From assembly GCF_026262575.1 (NCBI RefSeq), contig NZ_JAPKFL010000005.1, positions 124,001 to 188,000 of the forward strand: DNA of 64,000 bases. Reading direction: 5' to 3'. Position numbers and translations under genes: made by a program. A model generated the notes under the pieces. The model saw only the letters and a program-made list of their open reading frames with translations, was not told the DNA's origin and made no database searches. Positions 54,106 through 62,837 of the stretch are shown here, piece after piece. Each line of letters starts with the position of its first letter. Positions within the stretch are counted from its first letter, which is position 1. This stretch comes from Streptomyces marinisediminis (GTDB lineage Bacteria > Actinomycetota > Actinomycetes > Streptomycetales > Streptomycetaceae).

Positions 54106-54630
54106 TCACAGCAGGAGCATCGGGCACATGGCCAGCGACAGGGCCAGGCGGCAGGCGTGCGCGACGCCCGGGAGCAGGGGCCAGGGCGGTGCGCCCGGCG
54201 GGCCGCCCGAGGGGGCCACCGCCGCCGCCGGCAGCAACCGCGCACCGGCGTGGAGCGCGTGGCCCGCGAAGTACAGGGCCAGCAGCCCCGTGACCGCGCT
54301 CGGTCCGCCGTGGTGGCCGCCGGCCGCCATCAGGGTCGCCGCGTATCCCATGGCCGCCGCCTCCGCCACGTGGTGGAGCTGGTGCGGGGCCCGGCGGGCC
54401 AGCAGCGTGAGCGTCCAGGCGGTCAGGGCGGCGAAGAGCACGGCGAAGCCGGCGGGCGGCAGCCGCCCGCCGGGCAGCGCCATGAGGGCCATCGCCGCGG
54501 CCATGGCCGTCTCGGCGGCCGCGGCCTCGCGGGCCCGGCCGCGGACGCGCCGGGCCCGCGCCAGGCACACTGCGCCGGCCAGCGCGCACACCGCGACGAG
54601 CAGCCAGCCGAGCCCCGCCGGGCCGTGCAT
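54106..54630 (-). CDS. DUF5134-like membrane protein
   Basis: A 174-aa protein with about six hydrophobic segments and several His residues (HQLHHVAEAAAMGY, GGHHGG, GHALHAG) lying near membrane edges. This resembles actinobacterial DUF5134, of unknown function, often found beside copper or M56 genes. ATG 54630 is preceded by GGGGAGG at a good distance; a GTG five codons earlier overlaps that site. The His clusters would fit metal handling, which is inference. Confidence 0.72.
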   Translation of the reverse strand: MHGPAGLGWLLVAVCALAGAVCLARARRVRGRAREAAAAETAMAAAMALMALPGGRLPPAGFAVLFAALTAWTLTLLARRAPHQLHHVAEAAAMGYAATLMAAGGHHGGPSAVTGLLALYFAGHALHAGARLLPAAAVAPSGGPPGAPPWPLLPGVAHACRLALSLAMCPMLLL

Positions 54631-54725
54631 GGCCCACCTCCCCACCCCGGACCCGGGGAGGCTGCCCGGCCCGGGCCGCGTTCACGGGAGGTGCACGGGA
54701 GCGCACCGGAGCGGGCGGGGGGCGC

Positions 54726-55118
54726 TCAGAGGCCCGGGCGGTAGCGCAGGGGGTGGTCGTCCGGCACCTGGACGACGCACAGCCGCACCTCGTCCGGTGC
54801 CGCCACCCACATCTCGACCAGGCCCCACGGCTCCCGCACCGGCGGCCGCAGCACCTCCACCCCGCGCTCCCGCAGCTCCGCGTGGGCCGCTTCGGCGTCG
54901 GCGACCTGGAGCCACAGCCGCAGCCCCGGGGCGCACGGGCGCTCGCCGCGACCCGACACCTCAAGGAAGCCGCCGCCCAGGAAGTACACCGTGCCGCGCT
55001 CGGGCCCCGTGCCGAACTCCCGGTGGACGGCGAGCCCGAGCCGGCGCCCGTAGAAGTCGCGCGCCTCCTCGGGGTCCGTCGGCCGCAACAACACCCTGCT
55101 GCTCAGTACGTGCACCAT
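54726..55118 (-). CDS. VOC family (glyoxalase-like) protein
   Basis: A 130-aa vicinal-oxygen-chelate protein. SSRVLLRPTDPEEARDFYGRRLGLAVHREFG begins the fold, and VEVLRPPVREPWGLVEMWVAAPDEVRLCVVQVP holds the second beta-alpha-beta unit with a Glu where the last metal ligand lies. It resembles bleomycin-resistance-type domains. ATG 55118; upstream sequence is GC-rich without a clear ribosome site. Confidence 0.83.
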   Translation of the reverse strand: MVHVLSSRVLLRPTDPEEARDFYGRRLGLAVHREFGTGPERGTVYFLGGGFLEVSGRGERPCAPGLRLWLQVADAEAAHAELRERGVEVLRPPVREPWGLVEMWVAAPDEVRLCVVQVPDDHPLRYRPGL

Positions 55119-55569
55119 GCCACGACTGTAGGCCCGACCCGGTGCGCGCCCGCCCGGCCACCGCGGCGCCCGCGCCCGTGGGCCGTGCCCGTGGCCCCGG
55201 GGGCGACTTCGCGCGGGCGGACGCGGAGGCGGCCCGCGGCATCCGCGCCCGCGGCCCGGCCCGCGCACGGCCGCCTGCCGTCCGGCCGACGGCCCGGAGC
55301 CCGCGTCCGACCCTCCGGCCGTCCGGCGCCCGCGTCCGGCTGCCCGGAGTCCGTGTCCGACCGTCCGACCGTCCGGCGCCCGGATCGGCTGCCCGGCGCC
55401 CGGGTCGGCGGCCCGCTGTCCCCGACCTGCCCGCCGCCCGCCCCGGCGCCCGGGGCGGGCGCTCCAGCCCCGGGTCGCTCGCCCGGTGCCCGCGCGTCCC
55501 GTGGCTCCGGGTCCGCGTTCGGGGGCGGTCGCCGCCCGCCTCCGGGTCCGTGCCGGATAGGCTCGGGCC
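55119..55569. repeat. 451-base GC-rich intergenic region with imperfect direct repeats
   Basis: No gene is seen. The segment from about 55300 to 55440 repeats the words GTCCGACC, CCGTCCGGCGCCCG and GGCTGCCCGG in the same order at least twice, at roughly 55-base spacing. It looks like degenerate tandem duplication. The final 50 bases should carry the promoter of the GNAT gene. Confidence 0.5.
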
Positions 55570-56124
55570 ATGGACGCCGTAGCCAGCCCACCCCTGACCT
55601 TCCGGGAGGCCGCAGAGGCCGACGTCGAGGCGCTCGTCGCCCTGGTGGAGTCCGCGTACCGGGGGGAGGCCAGCCGGGCGGGCTGGACCACCGAAGCGGA
55701 CCTGCTGGACGGGCAGCGCACCGACGCGGCGGGCGTCCGCGCGGTGATCACCGGCGCGGACAGCAGGGTGCTCGCCGCGGAACGCGCCGGTGAACTCGTC
55801 GCCTGCTGCCAGCTCGAACGCAGGCCGGGGCCGGCCGGCGTCGTGGCGTACTTCGGCATGTTCGCGGTGCGCCCGGGGCTCCAGGGCGGTGGCGTGGGCC
55901 GTCAGGTGCTCGCCGAGGCGGAGCGCACGGCGGTCGAGCGATGGGGCGCCCGGGAGATGCAGATGACGGTCATCACCCAGCGCGCGGACCTGATCGCCTG
56001 GTACGAGCGACGGGGCTACCGGCGCACCGGGCAGCGGACGCCGTTCCCGTACGGCGACCGGCGGTTCGGCCTGCCGCGCCGCCCCGATCTCGCGTTCGAG
56101 CTCCTGGTCAAGCCGCTGGGCTGA
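55570..56124 (+). CDS. GNAT family N-acetyltransferase
   Basis: A 184-aa acetyltransferase. FREAAEADVEALVALVESAYRGE opens the fold, YFGMFAVRPGLQGGGVGRQVLAEAERTAV holds the acetyl-CoA motif A (Q/RxxGxG/A as QGGGVG), and LIAWYERRGYRRTGQRTPFPYGD is motif B. The N-acyl acceptor is unknown. ATG 55570. It overlaps the convergent phosphodiesterase gene by 17 bases. Confidence 0.9.
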   Translation: MDAVASPPLTFREAAEADVEALVALVESAYRGEASRAGWTTEADLLDGQRTDAAGVRAVITGADSRVLAAERAGELVACCQLERRPGPAGVVAYFGMFAVRPGLQGGGVGRQVLAEAERTAVERWGAREMQMTVITQRADLIAWYERRGYRRTGQRTPFPYGDRRFGLPRRPDLAFELLVKPLG

Positions 56125-56791
56125 CCGCCCGCCGGATCGCGGGGAGGTCGGTGACCACCCCGTCCACGCCCAGCGCCCGGGCGCGGGACAGCTCGGCGGG
56201 GGTGTTGACCGTCCAGCTCAGCACGGCGATGCCCGCCGCGTGGCAGCGTTCGACCGTCGCGGCGTCCAGGTGCCGCAGCTCGCAGGAGACCGTGCGGGCG
56301 CCCAGGAGCGCGGCGCGCTCGGGCGCGGTGGGCGTGGAACGGCCGGTGACCAGGGCGAGGGGGACCGTCGGCAGCAGCTCCCGGGTCTCGCGCAGCGCGG
56401 CCTCGTGGAAGGAGATCACGGACACGCGCTCGTGCAGGGCGCGCCGCCGGATGACGCCCGCGAGGACCCGGGCCGCGGCCGCGTCCTTGATCTCGGCCTG
56501 CAGCGGGGCCCGCACCGCGTCGACGACCTCCTCGAAGACCGGGACGCGTTCGCCCCGTCCCGCGTCCAGGCCGCGCAGCTCGGCCAGCGTCAGTTCGTCG
56601 ACCCGTCCGGCGCCGTCGGTGGTGCGGTCCACCGCGGCGTCGTGCATGACCACCAGCTCGCCGTCCTTGCTGAGATGGAGGTCGAGTTCGATCACGTCCA
56701 GGCCCTCGGCCTCCGCGCGGCGGAAGGACCGCAGGGTGTTCTCCGGCTCGACGCCCATCACGCCGCGGTGGCCGACGGTCAGCAGTGGCAC
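56108..56791 (-). CDS. Glycerophosphodiester phosphodiesterase
   Basis: A 227-aa cytosolic GDPD barrel that hydrolyses glycerophosphodiesters to glycerol 3-phosphate and an alcohol. TVGHRGVMGVEPENTLRSFRRAEAEGLDVIELDLHLSKDGELVVMHDAAVDRTTDG, read in blocks, contains the catalytic HR, the ENT and ELD metal residues and the HD pair. SVISFHEAALRETREL and LSWTVNTPAELSRARALGVDGVVTDLP are the family C-terminal strands. GTG 56791 follows AGGAG. No signal peptide. Confidence 0.93.
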   Translation of the reverse strand: MPLLTVGHRGVMGVEPENTLRSFRRAEAEGLDVIELDLHLSKDGELVVMHDAAVDRTTDGAGRVDELTLAELRGLDAGRGERVPVFEEVVDAVRAPLQAEIKDAAAARVLAGVIRRRALHERVSVISFHEAALRETRELLPTVPLALVTGRSTPTAPERAALLGARTVSCELRHLDAATVERCHAAGIAVLSWTVNTPAELSRARALGVDGVVTDLPAIRRAVSPAA

Positions 56792-57034
56792 GTGCGCTCT
56801 CCTGTCGTGTGGTGCGGCGCCGCCAGCCGCGCGCCCGGCCAGCGTATCCACCGCGGGTCAACGGCCGCTGAACGCCGGACGGCCGGAGGATGAGGCCGAA
56901 CGGGTGAAGCGCGGGAAGGGGGCCCCGGGCGGGCGTTCCGCGCTTTTCCGTCGACGCGTCCTCCGCATCCGAGGTTCACAGAGAAAAAACCCGTGGTTCG
57001 CATGGTCGGACGGGAAATCTTCCTGCGCTCGCAC

Positions 57035-57063
57035 TTGAGTACGGGCGGAGTTGCGCCTACCGT
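57035..57063 (+). promoter_or_regulatory. Promoter of the DUF6421 operon
   Basis: TTGAGT (57035-57040) and TACCGT (57058-57063) are 17 bases apart, a standard sigma-70-like arrangement, giving a leader of about 30 bases before ATG 57100. The 308-base gap 56792-57099 is otherwise unoccupied and unusually A/T-rich near 56985-57030. Confidence 0.55.
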
Positions 57064-57099
57064 GGGCATTACGAGATTTTCTGCCGTGGAGGGACAGCA

Positions 57100-58521
57100 A
57101 TGACGGAGACTCTTTCGCCCACAGCCGTAAAGGGCGGCGTTCTTCCTGTGGAGACGGGGGCGGACGCCGAGCCGATCGTCGAGCACCCCGCGTGGCGTGA
57201 GCTGAAGGACGCCGTCGAGCGCATCCGGCCCTGGCAGGCGAAGGACGGCTCCGTCGACTTCGCGTCCGAGGACGCGCCGGCGCGGGCCGACGTCCAGGCC
57301 CAGGTGGACCGCGTCGTCGCCGCGGTCGAGCGGCTCGCCCCGCTGCTGCCGCACAACGCGGACTACCACCGCGCCCTGGTGGCCGACCTGCGCCGCTGGG
57401 CCGAAGGCGGCTTCGAGGTGCCCGACTTCCTGGACTCCCTGCTCGCCTTCCGCCCCGCCGAGCAGCGCGTGGACGGCCGCCAGCACCTCGTGGTGTTCCC
57501 CATGTACACCCAGAACGGGAACCCCGACCGCAACCTGGAGGCGGTCGTCCTGCGCATGGTGTGGCCGGACTGGCTGGCCGACCTGGAGCGCACCCGCTAC
57601 GACAACCCCCTCTTCCTCGGCATCACCTTCGAGGACTTCACCAGCGGCTACGACACCCACTCGGCCGTGCTCTTCCCCGAGACGATCGCGGTCCGCGAGG
57701 CGCCCGAGCGGTTCGGCTGGGGCGGGATCTTCTGCGACCGGGAGGCCGCCCGCTTCCGCCGCGTCGTCAAGGCGGCCTGCGACGTCACCAGCCTCGCTCT
57801 CCCCGAGGACGCCCAGGGTCTGCTCACCGACCAGGAGCGCGCCCAGCAGACGTTCGTGCTGTGGGACATGGTCCACGACCGCACGCACAGCCACGGCGAC
57901 CTGCCCTTCGACCCGTTCATGATCAAGCAGCGCCAGCCGTTCTGGATGTACGGCCTGGAGGAGCTGCGGTGCGACCTGACCGCCTTCCACGAGGCGGTGC
58001 GGCTGGAGGCCGACGGCTTCCCGCAGGGCCGCGACGTGCAGTACGCCGTCATCCTGGAGCGGCTGTTCCGCTTCCCCGTCACCGGTGAGCGCAACCGCAA
58101 CTACGACGGCCTGGGCGGCCAGCTCCTGTTCGCCTACCTGCACCAGCACGACGCCCTGCGCTGGACGGACAACCAGCTCACCATCGACTGGGAGCGCGCC
58201 CGCGAGGTCACCGTGCGGCTGCGCGAGGAGATCGAGACCCTCTACCGCGCCGGCATCGACCGCCCCAAGCTCGTGCACTGGTTCAAGGCCTACGAGCTGG
58301 TCTCCGGATACCTGGCGCCGCACCCCGGCTCCACCTGGGCCAAGGGGCCCGACGCCCTCGACCTCAGCCTGCCGCCGCGCAAGCTGGTGAACGAGGTGCA
58401 CCCGGACGAGTTCCCGCTCAGCATGTTCTACGAGGCCCTCGCCAAGAAGCTGCGAGGTGTGATCGCCTCGACCAAGGGCATCACCGCGGACAGCGCCACC
58501 ACCGCTCCCGCGGCCGCGTGA
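57100..58521 (+). CDS. DUF6421 family protein, possible metal-dependent hydrolase
   Basis: A 473-aa soluble protein with no signal peptide or membrane helix. I associate it with DUF6421. The most striking block is residues 255-295: MVHDRTHSHGDLPFDPFM, then FWMYGLEELRCDLTAF. H259-x3-H263 (plus H265) and E287-E288-x-R290-x-D292 resemble the HExxGH and EExRAE zinc patterns of M49 dipeptidyl-peptidase III, but the first motif lacks Glu, so peptidase activity is only a hypothesis. It starts a tight operon; GGAGGGA precedes ATG 57100, and its stop overlaps a possible GTG of the next gene. Confidence 0.8.
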   Translation: MTETLSPTAVKGGVLPVETGADAEPIVEHPAWRELKDAVERIRPWQAKDGSVDFASEDAPARADVQAQVDRVVAAVERLAPLLPHNADYHRALVADLRRWAEGGFEVPDFLDSLLAFRPAEQRVDGRQHLVVFPMYTQNGNPDRNLEAVVLRMVWPDWLADLERTRYDNPLFLGITFEDFTSGYDTHSAVLFPETIAVREAPERFGWGGIFCDREAARFRRVVKAACDVTSLALPEDAQGLLTDQERAQQTFVLWDMVHDRTHSHGDLPFDPFMIKQRQPFWMYGLEELRCDLTAFHEAVRLEADGFPQGRDVQYAVILERLFRFPVTGERNRNYDGLGGQLLFAYLHQHDALRWTDNQLTIDWERAREVTVRLREEIETLYRAGIDRPKLVHWFKAYELVSGYLAPHPGSTWAKGPDALDLSLPPRKLVNEVHPDEFPLSMFYEALAKKLRGVIASTKGITADSATTAPAAA

Positions 58522-58598
58522 GCGCGCGGGAGGCCGCCCCCGCGGCGGCCACGGCGGAAACGGACAGGGCACCAGCGGGCACAGTGGAGGCGATCGAC

Positions 58599-59372
58599 AT
58601 GACCGGCGCGACGGGCGGCAACGGACGCGGGGGAGCACTGGAGGGCGCGGTGGTGGCCGTCGCCGGGGCGGGCGGACCGGCCGGGCACGCGGCGCTGCTG
58701 CGGCTGGCGGAGGCGGGCGCCGTCGTCGTCGGCGCGGACGCCGACCCGCAGCGGCTCGCGCAGGGCGTGGACGCGGCCCGCTTCGCCCACGGCGGTGCGA
58801 CCGTCACCGGCGACACCGTCGACCTGCTGGACCTCGGGGAGACCCGCGAGTGGGCCCGGCGCACCGAGAAGGAGTTCGGCCGGATCGACGGCCTGGTGCA
58901 CCTGGTCGGCGGCTGGCGCGGCTCGGCCTCCTTCGCCGAGACCGACCTCGGCGACTGGGACGCGCTCGAACGGCTTCTGGTCCGCACCGTCCAGCACACC
59001 TCACTGGCCTTCGAGGGCCCGCTCCAGCGCAGCGGCAAGGGGCGCTTCCTGCTGGTCAGCGCGGCCGGCGCGGGGAAGCCGACGGCCGGCAACGCCGCCT
59101 ACGCGGCCGCCAAGGCCGCCGCCGAGGCGTGGACGCTGGCGCTCGCCGACTCCTTCCGCAAGCAGGGCGGGGAGGCGGGCCCGCGGGCGGCCGCTGCCAT
59201 CCTGGTGGTCAAGGCGCTGGTGCACGACGCGATGCGCGCGGAGCGGCCGCAGGCCAAGTTCGCCGGTTTCACCGACGTCCGCGAGCTGGCGGAGGAGATC
59301 ACCGGCACCTGGGACCAGCCCGCCGAGGAAGTGAACGGAAACCGCCTGTGGCTCACCAAGAAGCCGGCGTGA
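58599..59372 (+). CDS. Short-chain dehydrogenase/reductase (SDR)
   Basis: A 257-aa oxidoreductase. VVAVAGAGGPAGHAALLRLAEAGAVVVGADAD is the Rossmann cofactor motif in a degenerate form (GAGGPAG), DGLVHLVGGWRG replaces NNAG, and SAAGAGKPTAGNAAYAAAKAAAEAW gives the catalytic Ser and Tyr-x3-Lys. ATG 58599 is chosen because GGAGG lies nine bases upstream and homologues begin close to LEGAVVAV; GTG at 58518, overlapping the DUF6421 stop, is the alternative and adds 27 residues. Its stop overlaps the next gene start, so it is coupled to the PLP lyase. Confidence 0.88.
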   Translation: MTGATGGNGRGGALEGAVVAVAGAGGPAGHAALLRLAEAGAVVVGADADPQRLAQGVDAARFAHGGATVTGDTVDLLDLGETREWARRTEKEFGRIDGLVHLVGGWRGSASFAETDLGDWDALERLLVRTVQHTSLAFEGPLQRSGKGRFLLVSAAGAGKPTAGNAAYAAAKAAAEAWTLALADSFRKQGGEAGPRAAAAILVVKALVHDAMRAERPQAKFAGFTDVRELAEEITGTWDQPAEEVNGNRLWLTKKPA

Positions 59373-60457
59373 AGAACGCCCCCAACGCCCCCGCGCCGAA
59401 GACGGACGCGCGGCGCCACCACGACCCGCTGACGCGCGGCTTCGCCAGCGACAACTACGCCGGGGCCCACCCCGAGGTGCTCGCCGCCCTCGCGCTGGCC
59501 AACGGCGGTCACCAGACGGCCTACGGCGGGGACGACTACACCGCCCATCTCCAGCAGGTCATACGCCGCCACTTCGGCGGGCGCGCCGAGGCGTTCCCGG
59601 TGTTCAACGGCACCGGCGCGAACGTCGTCGCCCTGCAGGCGGTCACCGACCGCTGGGGGGCGGTCATCGCCGCCGACAGCGCGCACATCCACGTCGACGA
59701 GTGCGGGGCGCCCGAGCGGGTGGGCGGCCTGAAGCTGCTCACCGTGCCCACCGAGGACGGCAAGCTCACCCCCGAGCTGATCGACCGCGAGGCGTACGGG
59801 TGGGACGACGAGCACCGGGCCATGCCCCAGGTCGTCTCCATCACCCAGAGCACCGAGTTGGGCACCGTCTACACCCCCGAGGAGATCCGCGCGGTCTGCG
59901 CCCACGCGCACGAGCGGGGCATGGTGGTGCACCTGGACGGCTCGCGGCTGGCCAACGCCGCGGCCTCGCTGGACGTGCCGATGCGCGCGCTCACCAACGT
60001 GCCCGGCGTCGACCTGCTCTCCCTGGGCGGGACGAAGAACGGGGCGCTGTTCGGGGAGGCCGTCGTCGTGCTGAACCCCGACGCCGTCCGGGGGATGAAG
60101 CACCTGCGCAAGCTGTCGATGCAGCTCGCGTCCAAGATGCGCTTCGTCTCCGTGCAGCTTGAGGCCCTGCTCGCCGGGGACCTGTGGCTGCGCAACGCGC
60201 GGCACGCCAACACCATGGCCCGGCGGCTCGCCGAGGGCGTGGGGGCCGTGCCGGGGGTGGAGATCCGCTACCCGGTGCGGTCGAACGCCGTCTTCGCCCG
60301 GCTGCCCCGCGAGGTCAGCGAGCGGCTGCAGAAGCACTACCGCTTCTACTTCTGGGACGAGGCGACCGGGGACGTGCGCTGGATGTGCTCGTTCGACACC
60401 TCGGAGGAGGACGTCGACGGGTTCGTCGCGGCCCTTCGGGCGGAGATGCACGCCTGA
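59369..60457 (+). CDS. Threonine aldolase-like beta-eliminating lyase (PLP)
   Basis: A 362-aa fold type I PLP enzyme of the low-specificity threonine aldolase/tyrosine phenol-lyase group. FASDNYAGAHPEVLAAL and YGGDDYTAHLQQVI open the domain, VFNGTGANVVALQA binds the PLP phosphate, VVHLDGSRLANAAASL carries the Asp and Arg that contact the ring, and LSLGGTKNGALFGEAVV contains the Schiff-base Lys. It could cleave beta-hydroxy amino acids to glycine plus aldehyde. GTG 59369 overlaps the SDR stop (GTGA). It ends the operon with a strong hairpin after it. Confidence 0.93.
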   Translation: MKNAPNAPAPKTDARRHHDPLTRGFASDNYAGAHPEVLAALALANGGHQTAYGGDDYTAHLQQVIRRHFGGRAEAFPVFNGTGANVVALQAVTDRWGAVIAADSAHIHVDECGAPERVGGLKLLTVPTEDGKLTPELIDREAYGWDDEHRAMPQVVSITQSTELGTVYTPEEIRAVCAHAHERGMVVHLDGSRLANAAASLDVPMRALTNVPGVDLLSLGGTKNGALFGEAVVVLNPDAVRGMKHLRKLSMQLASKMRFVSVQLEALLAGDLWLRNARHANTMARRLAEGVGAVPGVEIRYPVRSNAVFARLPREVSERLQKHYRFYFWDEATGDVRWMCSFDTSEEDVDGFVAALRAEMHA

Positions 60458-60482
60458 GCCCGCGCGTCCCCGCCCCGGTGGT

Positions 60483-60523
60483 GAGCCCGGCACGCCGGGG
60501 CGGGGGCGTGGCGTGCCGGGCTC
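60483..60523. terminator. 14-bp perfect hairpin between convergent genes
   Basis: GAGCCCGGCACGCC at 60483-60496 pairs exactly with 60510-60523 around a 13-base loop. It is 25 bases past the lyase stop and 53 bases from the convergent acyltransferase stop, so it can serve both. Confidence 0.7.
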
Positions 60524-60575
60524 GGTCGTGGCCCGCGGACCCCGGCCCTCGGGCCTGGCCCGCGGGCCGGCGGCC

Positions 60576-61292
60576 TCAGGTCTGCGGCGGCGCCGGGGCG
60601 GGCGCGGTGCCGCCGAGGTGGGCGGGGAGCCACCAGGTGTCCTCGGGATCGCGGGGGCGGCCCGGGTAGGCGCGCTGGGCGGTGTCGAGCAGCTCCTGCA
60701 CCCGTTCGCGGATCCGGTCGGTGAGGGCGGCCACCGCCTCCCCGGCCGCGGGGTGCAGCGGCGCCCCCACCCGGATGGTGACGGGGAAGTGGTTGCGCCC
60801 GAAGTCCCGGCGGCGGCCCTTGGTCCACAGCCGCTGGGTGCCCCACAGCGCGACGGGCAGCACCGGCACCCCGGCCTCCTGGGCCATGCGCGCCGCGCCG
60901 GTCTTGAACTCCTTCAGCGTGAAGGAGGGGGAGATCGTCGCCTCGGGGAAGACGCCGACGACCTCCCCCGAGCGCAGCGCCTGCACGGCGTGCCGGTACG
61001 CGTCCACCCCGGCCGCGCGGTCCACCGGTATGTGCTTCATCGCCCGCATCAGCGGCCCGGAGACCTTGTGCCGGAAGACCGACTCCTTGGCCATGAACCG
61101 CACCAGCCGCCCCGCGGGCAGCGCGGCGCGTCCGGCGAAGATGAAGTCCAGGTAGCTGATGTGGTTGCTCACCAGCACCACTCCGCCCCGCCGCGGCACG
61201 TGCTCGGTCCCCTCGATGTCGAAGCGCAGGTCCAGCGCCTTGAACCAGGTGAGCGCCGCGCGGATGACGGGTGGGTAGACCAGCTCTGCCAT
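60576..61292 (-). CDS. 1-acyl-sn-glycerol-3-phosphate acyltransferase family protein
   Basis: A 238-aa membrane-associated acyltransferase of phospholipid synthesis. The catalytic NHISYLDFIF (N-H-x4-D) is near residues 43-49, MAKESVFRHKVSGPLMRAMKHIPVDR is block II, and VGVFPEATISPS is block III (FPEG variant FPEA). ALWGTQRLWTKGRRR is block IV. The C-terminal 25 residues are Pro-rich. ATG 61292. It diverges from the thioredoxin gene with 393 bases of regulatory DNA between. Confidence 0.9.
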   Translation of the reverse strand: MAELVYPPVIRAALTWFKALDLRFDIEGTEHVPRRGGVVLVSNHISYLDFIFAGRAALPAGRLVRFMAKESVFRHKVSGPLMRAMKHIPVDRAAGVDAYRHAVQALRSGEVVGVFPEATISPSFTLKEFKTGAARMAQEAGVPVLPVALWGTQRLWTKGRRRDFGRNHFPVTIRVGAPLHPAAGEAVAALTDRIRERVQELLDTAQRAYPGRPRDPEDTWWLPAHLGGTAPAPAPPQT

Positions 61293-61487
61293 GGGGACCT
61301 TTCGGTGGGATGTGGTACTGCCGGAAGGTGTGCCCCGGCCTGCGGCCGACATGTGCGCCCGCCTGGACGCGAACCTACGCGGGCGTAACTTAAGTGGGCC
61401 AGCCGGGGGTGGGGAGATCCCCGTCACGTCCGGTGCGGGCAGGCGTCCGTGCGGTGCCGGCGCGGTGGGGAATGCCGCGCGGCCGGG

Positions 61488-61534
61488 CCCGTGTTGGGCA
61501 CCCGTGTTGGGCACCAGAGCGGTCCGCGCGGACC
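61488..61534. promoter_or_regulatory. 13-bp tandem repeat and 14-bp palindrome upstream of thioredoxin
   Basis: CCCGTGTTGGGCA is duplicated exactly at 61488-61500 and 61501-61513. GGTCCGCGCGGACC at 61521-61534 is a perfect palindrome. They lie in the 393-base divergent region between the acyltransferase and thioredoxin genes and look like regulator-binding sites. No specific regulator is recognised. Confidence 0.45.
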
Positions 61535-61685
61535 GTCGGCCGGAGCCCTCACCCACGCACGACCAGCAGACGAGAAGATGTCCCGGAGCGGCCCGGAGCG
61601 GTGCGAGATGGTGCGGACCCGCGCGAGCGGGCGCAGCCTCGCGCGAAACGACACGGGACGACACAGGACGACGGAAGGCGGGACG

Positions 61686-62021
61686 ATGACCGGGGACGCC
61701 GAGCCGGTGCGGCTGACCGCCGCCGAGCTGGGGGCCGCGCGCCTGGGGGAGCGGGCGACGCTCGTGCAGTTCTCCACGGCGTTCTGCCAGCCGTGCCGGG
61801 CCACACGGGGCGTGCTGCGGCAGGTCGCGGGCATGGTCGGCGGAGTCGAGCACCTGGAGGTCGACGCCGAGCTGCACCTGGACCTGGTGCGCCGGGTGGG
61901 GGTCGTCGCCACGCCCACCGTGCTGGTGCTCGACGGCGCGGGCACCGTCGCCCGCCGCGCCGAGGGCCTGCCGCGCACCGCCGACGTCATCGCGGCGCTG
62001 GGCGCGGTGCTCCCGTCGTGA
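61686..62021 (+). CDS. Thioredoxin family protein
   Basis: A 111-aa thioredoxin-fold protein. The redox motif is FCQPCRATRG (Cys-Gln-Pro-Cys rather than the classic CGPC), which should shift its redox potential. VGVVATPTVLVLDGAG holds the cis-Pro. FSTAFCQPC replaces FWAxWCGPC. ATG 61686 follows GGAAGGCGGG. It likely acts as an electron carrier or thiol regulator, and it is next to a flavin reductase gene and etfBA. Confidence 0.9.
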   Translation: MTGDAEPVRLTAAELGAARLGERATLVQFSTAFCQPCRATRGVLRQVAGMVGGVEHLEVDAELHLDLVRRVGVVATPTVLVLDGAGTVARRAEGLPRTADVIAALGAVLPS

Positions 62022-62177
62022 CGCGAGCGCGGTGCTCCGGCCCATGACGCGCGCGGGCCCGTGCGGTGCGAGCCGGTCGCGGCCCGGGGCGGCGACCAGG
62101 GGCTCGGGCTTGACGCCGCGGGCCGCCAATCGTCAGGGTGACGCTATGGGTGAGCGCGGACGGTCGGAGGGCACCAG

Positions 62178-62798
62178 GTGAGCGCGGCGCGGTCGTTCGT
62201 CCGCGTGGCCGGGGCGCGCGCCGGAAGCCCGGAGCTGCTGCGCGCCGCCTTCCGCCGGCACCCTGCGGGGGTGGCGGTGATCACCGCCGTGCACCCCGGG
62301 GGCGACCCTGGCCGGCCGCGGGCGCCGGAGGGGGCCCGCGCCGACGGCGCCGGGTCCGGGCCGGACCGACCCGTGGGCTTCACGGCCACCTCGCTCACCT
62401 CGGTGGCCGCCGAGCCGCCGCTGCTGTCGTTCGGCATCGGCACCGGCTCCTCCAGTTGGCCGGCCGTGGCCCGGTCCGGCCACGTCGGCGTGCACCTGCT
62501 GGGCGCGCACCAGCGCGAGCTGGCCGAGACCTTCGCCCGCAGCGGCGCGGACCGGTTCGCGCCGCCGGTGCGCTGGCGCCCCGGGCCGCACGGCGTTCCC
62601 GTCCTCGCCGACGTGCCCGTCTGGCTGGTGTGCCGGGTGCTGTCCCGGGTGGCCGCCGGCGACCACCGCGTGGTCATCGCCGAGGTCGTCGCGGGCGCGG
62701 CCGACGGCCCGGGCCGGCCGCTGCTCTACCACCGGGGGCGGTTCACCGCGCTGGGCGGCGAGGCGGTGTCCCCGCCGGGTCTCGACCCGCCCGGCTGA
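62178..62798 (+). CDS. Flavin reductase family protein
   Basis: A 206-aa FMN-binding split-barrel reductase that supplies reduced flavin. LLRAAFRRHPAGVAVITA opens the domain, PVGFTATSLTSVAAEPPLLSFGIGTGSSSW is the flavin-binding block, and AGDHRVVIAEVVAGA with LLYHRGRFTALG ends it. A Gly/Pro/Arg-rich insert of about 25 residues (near 42-67) separates ITAVHPGG from PVGFTATS, where most family members have a short turn. GTG 62178 follows CGGAGGGC. It may feed the adjacent ETF or a monooxygenase. Confidence 0.87.
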   Translation: MSAARSFVRVAGARAGSPELLRAAFRRHPAGVAVITAVHPGGDPGRPRAPEGARADGAGSGPDRPVGFTATSLTSVAAEPPLLSFGIGTGSSSWPAVARSGHVGVHLLGAHQRELAETFARSGADRFAPPVRWRPGPHGVPVLADVPVWLVCRVLSRVAAGDHRVVIAEVVAGAADGPGRPLLYHRGRFTALGGEAVSPPGLDPPG

Positions 62799-62837
62799 CA
62801 CCGCGTGAAGCGTTGGCAACGTCACAGTCGTCCACCC

